Assembly: GCA_030062745.1 (NCBI GenBank)
Contig: CP099841.1
Location: forward strand, 24,059,398-24,123,397
Length of the DNA: 64,000 bases
Reading direction: 5' to 3'
DNA from: Capitulum mitella
Taxonomy: Eukaryota > Arthropoda > Thecostraca > Pollicipedomorpha > Pollicipedidae
In this document: in pieces, positions 33,401 through 46,300 of the stretch
Position numbering within the stretch: the stretch's first letter is position 1
Layout: each line of letters begins with the position of its first letter
The notes under the pieces: generated by a model
The model's database searches: none
What the model was told of the DNA's origin: nothing
What the model saw: only the letters and a program-made list of their open reading frames with translations
Program-made: the position numbers and the translations under genes

Positions 33401-36400
33401 AACTAGAGTCGAGCCGAACGCCTTTGGTATGAAATAGAAAGTTGCGTTGTCAGCTTTGCACTTCAGGACCAGTTTGAGGGAAGAAACGAGTCGTTCTATT
33501 GCATTCATACGTTTTTATTTTGAATGGTGACTTACAGTGAGTTACTAAGATCATTTCACATGCTCATGGCATCCGATCAAAGACGACCTTTTTAGGGGGG
33601 GGGGGAGATAGGACATTCAGGCCGCGTCGCTTAAGTTCTCTCGGTGTGTTGACTGTTTTATATGGGTAATGTTGCGATATGCTGTGACAGCTTTGTTCTG
33701 TGGATCGGCTCACCTGTATAGGAAGCGGAGTGTCCGTGAAGTCAGGCTTATCGCAGACCTTGACATCTGCGTACTGGAGAAGTGTCCGACTGCCGAATGT
33801 ACCTAAAAAGGAGACGCTTGTTCTGTATCAATTTTTTATGCCCAGCAACTGTGCGATAGTGGGTTGGGTGATATGGTATCGGGAGAAATTGAAGAGTGGC
33901 GAGAGAGGATGTGAGCCGCTGAGTGCGAGTGCTTTCTGTCCTCCAAAACTGCGATGTTCACTGTCGTCGGCGGCCACCGGGCGGAGCCCTTGTGGTGAGC
34001 TCAGTCGGCTGCTTACATCCTCATTACGCCTCGGCACCGATCGAAAGACCAGCCGTGGGCATTTTGGCTTACGTTTTGTTGATTTTTTTTACTTCCCCGT
34101 GGTACCGGTCGCGGCCTGGCTTTCTGTTGGCACTACTGATGTTTTCTGACCTGTGTTACGGGGTTCTCTGCTGACTGACTCGGGCTGCGTGCAGTGTGTG
34201 CGTGAAGTGTGTTCCCGTCCTCCCGTTACTGACCGCCCGCAGGCTGCCCGGAAGTGTGTTCCCCGTGTTCCCGCCGGCTGCCGGCCGCGCTGACGCTGTC
34301 CGCGACGCCCGCAGACGACGTCACCATCGAGCCGGTGGGCTCGTGCTGCACGCTGGTGGCCGAGCGGCTGTTCCAGCTGAACCGCAGCCTGATCGACCGG
34401 ACGACGGCTGACCTGCTGCGGGGTGAGCCGTCCTCGGCCGGTGACGGACCGGCCCGCCAGGCCACCGCCGGCCGGTGTTTATCGAGCTCGGGAGGGGGCG
34501 ACCTCGTGCTGTTGGTCCGTCGCCTCGATATGTGCCTGGATGGTTCCCGCTGGTTGCGCAAACATGTGTGGGTTAGCTTTCCATGACGGTGATGTTTACG
34601 TGTACTTCGGTCCGATATGTTGAGCTTTTTAGACGATGGGCTTATTTGTGGCATGGCTCGAACCTGCAGCGATTATGACCGTGATGCAATCACTCGATGC
34701 CCTGTGCCCTCGCTTCTGGTCTGGTCTGGCCATCTGATTGCAAAACACCCTTGCGATGGCTTCCAGTCTCCAACGTTCGAGCCGTTTCAATCCCCCTGGG
34801 TATATTTTAAGACTGTTTAAAATTCCTGGGACCACTGCGGTTGACCTCTCACGAGATGGCGCGCCTCTGCCTGAGCAGGCACCATCCTACTGGACACGGT
34901 CAACATGTCGGCTGCCGCCCAGCGCGTCACCGCCAAGGACCGGCTGATGGTGTCCTTCCTGGAGCCGCTGTCGTCAGGTGGGTGTCGCCAACGAGTCCAC
35001 GCCGGCCGCTGGGAAGGCTGCTGGGAGGGTGACGGTGCAGAGTGGAAGTTGGATGGATCGATGGGAGTGATGCATGTTCGTTGTCCGTAAAATGGCGTTT
35101 GATGTTTTTTTTTTGGCAGCTTCTTGCAGCACTTTCGGACATCACGCCAAACAGAGTCGTTTTCCCCGAGGGCCATTTTGCCTATGGGTCGATTCTCTTG
35201 TTCGGGTGATTGTGCACCGGAAGAAATCATTGATTAACATGAAACGGTGTTGATCCACATGGTGGCCGCTGTCAGAGGGGTTTCTACAAACGCAATTAGT
35301 CTTGTATTATTCCATTTCGTGTTAATTGAAAGTGCTAAACAAAAGCTAAGCTTTTGGGGTAATTAGTGCAGTGGAATTAAGCTTCGAATAAGAGTACAGC
35401 GTAATGTATATTTTCGTGGACAAGTGTTTTTATTGATTTTCTTTTCGGTTCCCCGCTCGATTTGCAAGTTGTCATGCTCATTGATCTCAGCACCCATCGC
35501 CACCCGATGTGAAGTGGTAAAAAGTTTCGTTATCCGCACCATAATTATTTTTCTGGTGAAATTCATGCGTTACCAAATGTCTGCGACTCCAGCGTTAAAT
35601 AACACTGCATCGACCACACACAAGCCACGCCTTTTCCGCGCCACCGCATGGAGCTGGATCCGGTCATCCCTCGGTTCACACGTCGTCTTATAATGGGGAT
35701 TGCGGCCCACGTTGGAGTCGTCAGGCGGGTCCGTGGTCTGCCTTACCCTCCGCTGTCCGATCACTGCTGGGGCGCGCGGCAACCGTGCAAGCCGTGCCCG
35801 CTCTCTCTCGCGCACTGTCACCGTCCAGGGGCGTGGCCGTGCCCAGTGGGCCCGCTGTGGGCACGCGCCGCTCTTTCCGTGGCGAACTGCGGCATGGCGC
35901 CGCCGCCGACGGCGGGACACGCTTGCTCCTCATGCGGCTGCCAAATGCGTCTGTTGTAAGGCGGCGGACGGGGCCGGTTTTTCCTGTCTGTGGTGGAGTG
36001 GCCGGACACGGGACATGTGCTGCGTGAGGCCACACTCGCCCGCGGTGTGAGTGACCAGACACGGGACATGTGCCGTGTGAGGCCACGCTCGCCCTCACTG
36101 CCTGTGGAGGAGTAACCAGAAGCGGGGCCGGCGCGGCTCGACGTCATCCTCTGACCGGCCGGGACGCTGGCTGGCGGTCAGTATTTGGTGCGGCGCCGTG
36201 CGGGGCGGCCCGACGCTGTGGCGTGAGGCGAACCAGGCGCGCTGTGGCCGCATCTCCGGACTGGAAGAGCGTGAGTTGCTGTCGAGATGCTGTCGCGCGA
36301 TGCGCTGTGGGGCAGTCACGGTGGTCGGGACGCTGGGGAGGGTCGTTCCCGGCTCTGGTCGCCCAGCTGGTGTAGCCCCGAGGTCCAGGGCGTGTGCTGT

Positions 36401-39400
36401 AACGGCATCGGACGTATGGCGTGGTGGGCGACGATGCCATTTTAGCCTTTTGGAAAGTAGATACCATTTGCGACGGGGTAGCCATTGACAAAAGATTTCG
36501 GCCCTTTTGTACGTTTCCTCTATTATTCCTCTCAAAAGTGCGTTTTCGTGTTTCGGATCGCGATGTGATCGCCTGCTTACTCTTTGTGTGGTATCGTCAT
36601 TAATGATGTTTGCTAAAAGCTTCTTTGATGTAGAGCATTGCGGTGCTGTTTGTTTGGCTTTGGCCCACCCAGACGTCTTTTTTTGTTAACGTTTATCGTC
36701 ATTGAACAACCATGGCTTAGTAGGTCAACCCAAACAAACAATTATCTTCATCGACTTTAAGTTCTGAAATCGCCCAGATGCTGATGTCTTAGATATATTA
36801 AAAAAAGACAGCGACAGGCATGTATTTTTGAAGTTGTTGCTGCGAAAGAATTTGTTCTCGGTTGCATGGCATCTGCGTTTTCATAACGGATGCATGTTTC
36901 TTTCATTGGTTTTCAGAAAGTGCCGTAAAGTTTTCACACTTTATGGCATCCTCAGAAGTCGTCAAGATGATAAGTTATTGAAACCTTCATGCATCGCGAA
37001 TTTAATTCTTCGTTCGCGACAGTCAGTTATGTCAGTCTGTATGTGTTGCAGCTGAAATTATATTTGCTTCTTCTTGTCTCGTGGTAAGAGCAGACTCACT
37101 CGATGACTTGACGACGCCTTACAGGTCGTTTTACAGATGTCGGCCGTGCCATCGTGTTAGCGTTCCGTGTCTGGAAATTCCTACCCCAGTTTCGGGCTGG
37201 GTGGCCCGCACCAGTTCCGCCTGTTCCTGAGAATTCATATCCGCACTTAGCGCTCGGGTGTGGTTTCAGCCTTCTCTTCCTTGTCGTAAGCTGTGCCAGC
37301 ACTGCATTGGTGAATGATATTCGCGTTTGGTGGCGCGGTATGTGCAAAGTTTGGACGACGTTAGCTGTACGGCATTGTTGCGGCCTTGGTGGTTAATATG
37401 CAGCGAGTCCGGTCGAAATGCTGACGTCGTTCTTACCCGTATGTTTATTCAGCTTATTTCCGCATCTTCACGGGCGTCATGGGAATGAGGCCTTGAGTTT
37501 CGGCCTTCGATAGGCCGCTTCCTCACATCTGTTCGGCGCGTCCACCATGCGGTAGTATTGACACGTCAGCCATTAGACGGGCCGGGCCGGGCCGCAGCTG
37601 ACCTGCCTGTGACCGGTCCTGTGTACGTCTGCGGCTGACCCGCCTGTGACCGGCCCTGTGTACGTCTGCGGCTGACCCGCCTGTGACCGGCCCTGTGTAC
37701 GTCTGCGGCTGACCCGTCTGTGACCGACCCTGTGACGTCTGCGGCTGACCCGCCTGTGACCGGCCCTGTGACGTCTGCGGCTGACCCGCCTGTGACCGGC
37801 CCTGTGACGTCTGCGGCTGACCCGTCTGTGACCGGCCCTGTGTACGTCTGCGGCTGACCCGCCTGTGACCGGCCCTGTGTACGTCTGCGGCTGACCCGCC
37901 TGTGACCGGCCCTGTGTACGTCTGCGGCGCGTCCCGGCGGATGTCGTCACCGGTCCCAGTGTAAACAGCGCGGCCGGCCGGTGTCGCGGCGGCCCCGGCC
38001 CGGCCATACAAGGGGTCGCCGCCGCCGCCGGACGGGCCAGTCGTGCCGCGAGCAGCAGCCGCCGCCGCCGTGCGAGAGCCCCGCGCCGCCTGACCGCGAC
38101 CCGCACCGCCGGCAGGCGAGGGCCAGAACCAGCTGTTCGACATGCTGCAGAAGGCCAAGGGCGACGTCAGCCAATTGAGCAGCTTCGAGCTGCTGCGTAA
38201 GGACCAGAAGACTGTTGAAGGCGGCGGCCTGCGGCTGGTGGTCTGCTCGGTCCCCATGCTAGTCAAGGTGAGGTCGGCGCGCGCAGCGCCGCTCGCACCG
38301 CCGCTCGGCCGCCGGATGATGTTCATTCCAAGAGTTGTGTAACCTGTTTGACATCTTACCTGAACGGCGAACGTCGGGGTCAAACAGTCGTGGTGTAACA
38401 CTGGGAAAGGCCTGTCTCAGTACAAGGTGTTGTGTTGTATTTTTTTTTTCATTGCCGGCAGTCATGTATTCACGTACTGTTTTTCCATACCTTAGAGAGA
38501 ACCAAGAACTGGTTTTTCCTTGGAGGATTTCACCATTGCCATCGCAGTCAAACCTTTCAAGTTCTTTGCTACGTACATCTGAATATCTGAATATGCTAAT
38601 TCTGGAAGTGCGGCGACATACATGTTGCATCACCATGTTGAAAGGACTCTCACACTTCGTGTTACTGGTATCTGTGATACGCAGCTGGTCGAAATGTAAG
38701 AAACAGTTCTCGACGAACGGGCATTATCTTAACATGTTTGACGTTGTTTGCTTTACCTGCACATTTACTCCTGCGTTTGTCGTCTTTTGGTTCTTTCACA
38801 ATGGGTTCCCATATACTCTTCTGTCCCGTGTTTGTTTCCATTTGTTACCTTTTGTTCTGTTCTAAGGGTTGCCGCTTATTCAGTCTTGTCATAAAATGTC
38901 GTCATTGTTCTATGCATACGATTGGAAGTCGCCGCCGTGGCATAGTGGATAAGACCAAACCAGAGAGTCCGATGTGTGGCAGGCACTACATTCGAGTTCC
39001 AAAACGGGGAACTGTATTCGGCCTGATGCTGAAAGTCAGCCGGTCACGGCCGGCCATTTCGTGGAGTGTCGGTGATCCTCCAGCGCCTTCGGGTTTGGTG
39101 TCTTGGGCAAAATTATTCCGGTTTTGGAAACTCGTTGGTGACGGGTCAGGGTCCGGCAGCAACCTCCGCTTCGCATTTAATCTGATACCAACGCCGCCCA
39201 CGTCGTCATGTTTTGATTATTATTTTTATTATTGTTATTATTATTATTATAATCATTGTTATTATTATTATCTCTATTGTTTCTTTTATTACTGTTATTA
39301 CCATTAACCGGTTTTGGTTATCTTGTACGTTTGTTTGGACTGTAGCGTAAACCTGTCATGGGTTGCCGATACAAAAATACTTCCCACTGAACATTCGAAA

Positions 39401-42400
39401 TGGTTTCGATGTTGGCAGTTCTTTTCGCACATGTCGGGTACCGTTCGCGAGGTTTCCGGCCTGGTCTGCTGACGTTACGTTGGCCGCGTCTGGTACCGGC
39501 AGGATTACGCGGGCGCGCCGGACGCGGTGTCGGCCTGTAACCAGCTGTGCCAGTCGACCGGCCGAGACCTGGTGGTGTTGATGGGCAGCCAGTCGGCCGG
39601 CGCCGAGTTCACCAGGGACCTGGCCGTGTTCTCCGTCCGGGACGACGTCAGGGACCAGGTCAGAACTGAGGGACGTCAGGGACCAGGTCGGAGCTGAGGG
39701 ACGTCAGGGACCAGTTCAGAACTGAGGGGAGTCAGGGACCAGGTCAGAGCTGAGGGATTGGAGGGAGGGATGTCATGGAGCACACCAGAACTAGGGAGGA
39801 CGGCAGAGGGGAGGGCAGCGCATACATTGTTGGGCACTGCTGAAGATTATGCGGATACATAAAAGGATAGCAGGCGATGGCCTCGGCCAGATTCTGGGAA
39901 ATGGGATATGAGAGAGGGAGCGATCAGTGTGCCATATGCCAAGGTCGTATTCGGGGAGGGGAGGGAGGGAATAGGACGGCTGATGCAGACTGAACTGGGA
40001 GAACAAGGAGGGAAAAGGGGCGATTGATGCAAACTCGGGGAAAGAGGGAGGGAAGAGGACGACTGGTTAGGACTCGGGGAAGACAGAGGGAAGAGGACGA
40101 CTGGTGCAGGCTGGGGGAACTGAAAGGGAGAGGACGAGTGGTGCAGACGCGGGGAAGAAGGAGGGAGGAGGACGACTGACGACAGCAGACTCGGAGGAAC
40201 TTGAAGGGAAGAGGACGAATGGTGCAAGCTCGGGAAGAGGGAGGGAAGAACACAGTCTAAGCTGACTGCAGTGGCGAGAGGACAAAGATGGAGAATGGTT
40301 CAGTCCGGGGTTGAAGCTGCGAGGCGATGGGTGATAGTAGTGCGTGTTTGTCCAGCTCGTGATACTCATCGCTCGTGTTGTGATGAAGCAGAATAATTCG
40401 CAGGACTGGAAGGTCTTTGCGTTTCCGATCTGTTCCTCGTTGGAGACGAAGTGACGGCTGGTGGCCAGATTTGCTCGCTGCGTGAGGGGATGATGACACC
40501 GCGTGCGTCCCCAGATCTGCACGCTTGTTGGAGGAGGCGGTGACGCCCTGTTTGGGTCTGACCCGGGTGACGTCCCCACACGCGCGTCTGGTGCTCTACA
40601 CGCAGGCCAACGTGGCGGCCTCCGCGGAAGGCGGTGCTGCCGCTGCTCAGGAGCCATCTGACCGGCGCAGGTCGGTAAACTGACCGCACGGGAGGGGTCC
40701 ACTGTGGCCAGGTCCTCCTTAACGTGCACGCTGCGGCCTTCGGGTGGATTGTATGCTATGGTTTGACAGAGTCCTAACTAGTTCCCGTGCTGTGACGAGT
40801 CATTTCTTGTGTTTGTGTTATATTTTCGTTGGTATATGCATGTTTCTAGTCATGAAATGTTGAGCTTGCTTTCATTTTTGGCGTGTTGCAGTGTCTGTCG
40901 TGGTAAGAGAATACAGCATTGTGGCTTCAAAGGAATGCTGACTTTGGAGACTTTCTCAGTGGATATCGCATACAAATAGCGTTTGCAGGAGCACATTGGA
41001 TTGTTAACCATAACCATGTTCTGGCATGACGTCTGTGCCATTTTGCCACGGCTTTTTTGGCACCATCCTTATGTATCCTTATATATGCCATGGAAAGCTG
41101 TTCCAGCACTTGCACATGCGGGGTAAAGGATGTGCGAGTTTGCGAAACAGAATACAGTTTCGGGACAAATTATTCAGGCTAGAAATGGATGCACTTTCCC
41201 GACTGAAAAATACTTCATGAGAACGGCGGAACTGAAAGCGCGAAACAACAAGAATGCCTTTACATTGCCACGCTCTGATGAGCATGCCCGCTGTAAGTGG
41301 GTGAGACGCAACGGACGGGTGATGAGCGGGCTGCCGGCGGTAGTTTTCACGGTCCGTGTCCCGTGCGGTCGGTCGTCTGGTCGGTGAGCTCCGGTGGGTC
41401 TGCCGGAGGGTGATGATGGGCGCGCCTCGTTCCTGGAACGGGCGGGCACCAGCGTCCATCACTGACCCGTCACGCCGGCCCCGACTGCCCGCCCGGCTGG
41501 CATTCCAGTCACGTGATGACCAGATACACAGTGTGCTCCGTCCGCCTCGTGTCCGCCGCGAAACAGCTTTGCCGCCCTCTGTCGGCGCGCCGAGCCGTCG
41601 CTCCCGCGCGGTGAGCGGCGTTGCGCGGCCGTGGGCGGCTGCCGGCTCGCAGCGCGCCGCCGGCCGGGCCGACAGAGAAGGTGGCGGCCTTGAGCGGTGC
41701 CGCCCGCTGCACCTGTCTCCGGCTGGACGGGTCGGAGGTTGGCCGCTCGCCAGCGCGGGGGCTCGGCCGGGGACGCTCCGGTCACGTGCGAATGGCGCTC
41801 CGCCTGCTCGGTCGTGCACCGTGCATGCTTTAACAGCACGATACATTTCTAGGTGGGGATGTTTTTTGTGAATTAGTAGGAGTTTCATTGAATTGCGGTC
41901 TTTTGGCTCACAGAATCAGAGGTCTGTTTTGCTGGGTATGCAGGGATTTACCACTGTGGGGCATGTGACCTCTGAGTGTTTTTGTTGCTGTCAGTGTCAG
42001 TGCAGAGCAGTCGGCGGGATCGTCCGTGCCACTGTCGCCCCTTGACCGGGCCGTGCCGCAGACGGTTCCGGAGAGCTGTCGCCGGCGGGCCGGCCGGCCG
42101 CCCGCGGGCCGCCGCCGCCGCTGGCCGCCTTCAGCGGGCTCCGGGCCGAGCTGCCGCCGGACGTGCGGCCGCCGAACGGCGTCGACCTGGGCCTGAGCGC
42201 GCAGGCCGTCACGCTGCTGGAGCCCACCAGCACGGTACGTCGCCGCCCGGCGCTGTCTGCCGTCTGCCGTCTGCCCGGGACGCCAGGTCGCCGCTGGGGG
42301 TCGGCGTGGTCTGATATATGCACGTTACTGGGACGGTGCGGTGTTGTCATTGTTCGCGACGGTGCACCTCGTAGCTGTGGTGGTCTTTTACGTGTGGAAA

Positions 42401-43344
42401 GGACGGTGCAGACATGGTGGTCTTTCTGAACTATGGATGCCATCTTGTCTTACAAGCTGTTCCATTGCGAGCTTGCCAGAGTGAGCCACAGGCCAGATTT
42501 TCCTTAGCATATGTCGCCGCTGAAGGCTTACGCTGTTTGTGTAATCGAAGTGGCCTCGAGCCTTTTTATTTGTTTGTTTTTTTTTGTCTGATAGACTGCA
42601 GAGGGCTAATGCTGTTTGACAAATGTCGCCGATGCATTATCAACATGGCTGCTTGGTATTTCTGATGTTTGACAGCATTTTCACTTCCGTCGCTGCTATT
42701 TTGTGCTCATCAACTTCGCTTCTGGATAGGCGCTCAGTTTCTGCTTCACGAGCAGGGGCCATGCTCTGCGTTCCACCGCTCCCTCATGGTATCGCTGTCC
42801 TCGGCGACGTCCCCCCGGGAGGACGCGGCCGCCTATGCTGTTCAGCCCCGATCCAAGCCGCAGCGGTCGGCCGTCACCTGACCGGTCCTCCTCTGTCCCG
42901 CACGGCGGCAGCTCTCCTAGCCTGACCGTAGCAGTGACCGGGCCATCCCCCTGTGTTGCGCAGGGCGGCAGCTCGCAGAGCTCGGCGTACAACTCGGTGC
43001 CGTACACGCCGCAGAACAGCGTGGCCGACTCGGACTCGATCGCCGACGTCTCGCTGCCGTCGTTCAACTCGCGCGAGCTGCTGCAGCGCATCGAGCTGCG
43101 GCGCGGCCCGCTCGGCGGCTTCGAGGGCGCCGACGACATCGGCGCCTACCCGTTCACGCCCAAGAACAGCTTCGTCGAGAGTAGCCTGGAGACGGCCTAC
43201 CGGCAGATGAACATCGCCGAGCTCGACTCGGACATGATCCTGCAGAAGGTTCACGAGAAGAAACGCAAGAGCAACCTCTTCGACGACATCACGGAGGAGG
43301 ACGGTGGCGGCGGCGGCGGCGATGGCGGCGGCGGCGGCAGCGGC

Positions 43345-43375
<31 letters not shown>

Positions 43376-46300
43376 GTGCGGTCGGCGGCGGCCCGGTCGA
43401 GGACAGGTGAGACGGCCTCTCGCAGTAGTGCTCGCCGCTCGCATGGATGTGCCCGCTTGGCTGCCGGCCGCCGCGCGCCGCTGCCGCCCTCTGCCGGCCT
43501 GCCGCGGGTCGGGGGCGCCGCCGGGTCGGAGCCGCCGGCCGTGGGTCGTCGGGACGTGCGGGTCAGGGCCCGCGCTCCGGGGGGACGAGACGGACGAAGG
43601 TGTCGCGGGTGCCCGCTCCGACGGGCCCCAGCACTCGTGTAAGCGCTGGCTTTGTCCGGGCGGAGTCGGTAGAGGTAGGCTGCTCACCCCCGCTGCGCGC
43701 CACTGGTCTGGGACGGGGCGGCGATGCTGGTCGCGGCACGCTAGAACAGTGCGTCCGGCGGAACCGGCACTGGCCTGAACAGTCTGCGCTGTCATGCTAC
43801 AGTGGTTTTGAGTGAACTTTTTCCCTGGAACAGTCCTTTTGTTTCGACTCGCATCGGAGTTGGCGAGTGGGGTATGAATGAACGCCAGTTTGTTTGCAAA
43901 CGGCTGAATGAGTTATCAGCATTGCCACCTAGTTTCAGATGACCAACGCGTCTTCCAACTGGGATAGTGGCCATCTTTTGTTTCGTCGTACTTGCATCTT
44001 TGATTCACGTGGCGTCAGTTGGGTAATCGTGCATAAGCAATATATTACGTGTGACGTACGTCGAACGCACTTGGAGCGGCCAGACTAAGTTTTTCTTTTC
44101 ATTTATGTGACGCTACCTTGCATGTTATCACTGTGTTGCTGTTGCCTTGGCTTGTTTGGAATGTTTTACTCGGCTACCCTGTTTTGTTATGCCACTGGTC
44201 AATATACGTGCAATAGCCCCTGGATGTCGCGGTTTTATGTTTTCGTGCATCCGTTGTTGAATGCGAGTGCATATGCCGGATCGCTCGTATCTTTTCGAAG
44301 CCAGAGCTGTGGAAGTCGATGGTAACGAGTTAATTATCCTCAACGATGAAGTGCACGGTATACAGAGCGGGCAGATGGGCGCTAGCGACTCCTCGGGACT
44401 ATCGCCCGTAGGGGCAGAGTATCTACTCTGAAAGTCATGTGCTCAAGTTGCCATCACTTTGGCCAGGGCGTCAATGTAATCCTCCGGATATGACTATCGC
44501 TCGCACGCGTTTCCGCCGCGCTCGCGCTGCGGGCGGTGCCGACGTCCCCTTGTCGACGGCAGGTGAGTGCCTCGTCAGATGGGCCGGTTATCCCCCTCGC
44601 GGCCGGAGCGTCCCCAGACGTCTGGGAGCTGCCTCGCTCAGCTTGCTGCGGCGCTGGTCACAGCCGTACGTCCGGCTTGAGCCGAGCCAGCCACCGAGCG
44701 CATCTGTTCTGGGAGGTAGTGTGTGGGATTACCATAAGCTGGAGCGGATGAGCACCGTGTGGGATGAGAGTAACCCGTCTGCATGCACGTCGCGGTCTTC
44801 GTAGTAACGTCACACTCATTTACGTTGGCTGTCCTCATGATTCCTCACATGGCTGACGAACTCGACCTGCATCTTGCGAATTCGGGCATTCTGCTGCGGC
44901 CTAACAATGGAAACGATGGAAAAGGCCTTAGATACTTTTGAAAAATGCGTTCACTAATCGTGCTTCTGTCCAAGACTAAAGCAGCCCCATCTTGCAAGGC
45001 GATCCGCAGATCAGAGTACAGTACGATGAAAAGTCTTGCATTTGTATGTTTGTTTGAGTGGGGATCCTTTAAAGCGACACTGTTGGGTTCACCTCAGGTT
45101 AGCGGCACGCTGAGCAATGTGCCCGACCTGCCTACCGCTCTCTCATTCCTTGTTTGAGGCGCCCCGGTGTGAAAAACTACTGCCCAGGCCGGCGCGTGAC
45201 TTTTCAAACAGCTGTCTATGAATAGAAACGAACCGCGATCACGTGCTCTGATGAACCGGACGAGAAGCATGAAGATGATGTCCACTTCTTCCCGGGGTCG
45301 TTCCACCTTGTGGTACCGGAAACTTGCGCCGCTCGTGCCGAGTGCTGCGCGTTAATTCGAAACCGGACCGACGGGTCCGGCTCGAAAGCCCACGGGCCTG
45401 CGGCGGGGTGACCGCTGTCGCCGCACCGTGTTTGTCCGCTCCACGTGCACCGTCTGGTCCCGGCTGAGTCACAGCGTGCGATGTCTGGGCGAAACCATAT
45501 GAAAGATTTTGCCTGTAACAACGCCGGTCGGAACGTGGACTTCTCAGGAACGACTCTGAGGTTTCAGATGACATCCCACGCCAGACTGGGAGGAGAGTCG
45601 CTGCATGGATGCTTGCGTGTCGTATGGTGTATGGTGGCACCTTTTCCTGCGGGCAACTGACACCTGCTCTGACATTTGGCCGCACTCGCTTTTGCCTGGT
45701 TCATGGTGGAAGGGACTATCGAGGTAACGTGGGACTTGTTTCTTTGTGGTCCGTTGATTATTAACGGTGCGATTAACCGCTGGGATTGTTAATGTCGCAC
45801 CTGGTCGGTCGTTGTCGCTTGGCAACCGGTGAAACACCCAGCTGTTCTGGGGAAATCACTTATAGTTTGCACCTATGTCGAATGTGCTATTTTTCGAACC
45901 GAAAAAAGTAGCGTTGGTAACTTGCGTTTTGGCACAGCATGGCTGGAATATGACCGACTGGTAAATCATCGCTCACGCTTTAGAGTTCACTTACACTGAT
46001 ACCTCGCTTTACTCAATCCGGCCTCTTTGTTGTCATGCCGGGTTTTCCTGGCGTTTACCTGTTTCAAATTCCCCATCAGACTTGCGGCTTCCTGTCGGTG
46101 CGCTCCGGTAGAGTCCGGTGGAGCCGGTAGACCTCGCTCGGAGCCCGTTGATTGGTCGGCGGCGTCCAGCGGGCGCGGTGGGCGGCCGGGAGCCGACCGT
46201 TGCCAGTCGGACGGGTGCCGTGCGGGCGGGTGGGTTGTGGTGCGTGGCTGTGGAGCGGGGAGCGGCTGCCAGCCGTGTGCCGCGTGCTCTGGAGGTCTGG

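Noticed and set aside
39659-39686. Using the second exon 7 donor to explain the exon 8 frame change
   Set aside because: It adds 28 bases and gives the wrong one of the three frames; the donor that would add 56 bases is mutated to TT and lies past an in-frame stop.
42756-42839. Possible extra PRUNE exon (GPCSAFHRSLM...)
   Set aside because: The acceptor is fair but the in-phase donors (ATG-GTATCG, GCT-GTTCAG) are poor, and exons 9 and 10 already fit each other in phase 0. It could still be real if another base insertion exists here.
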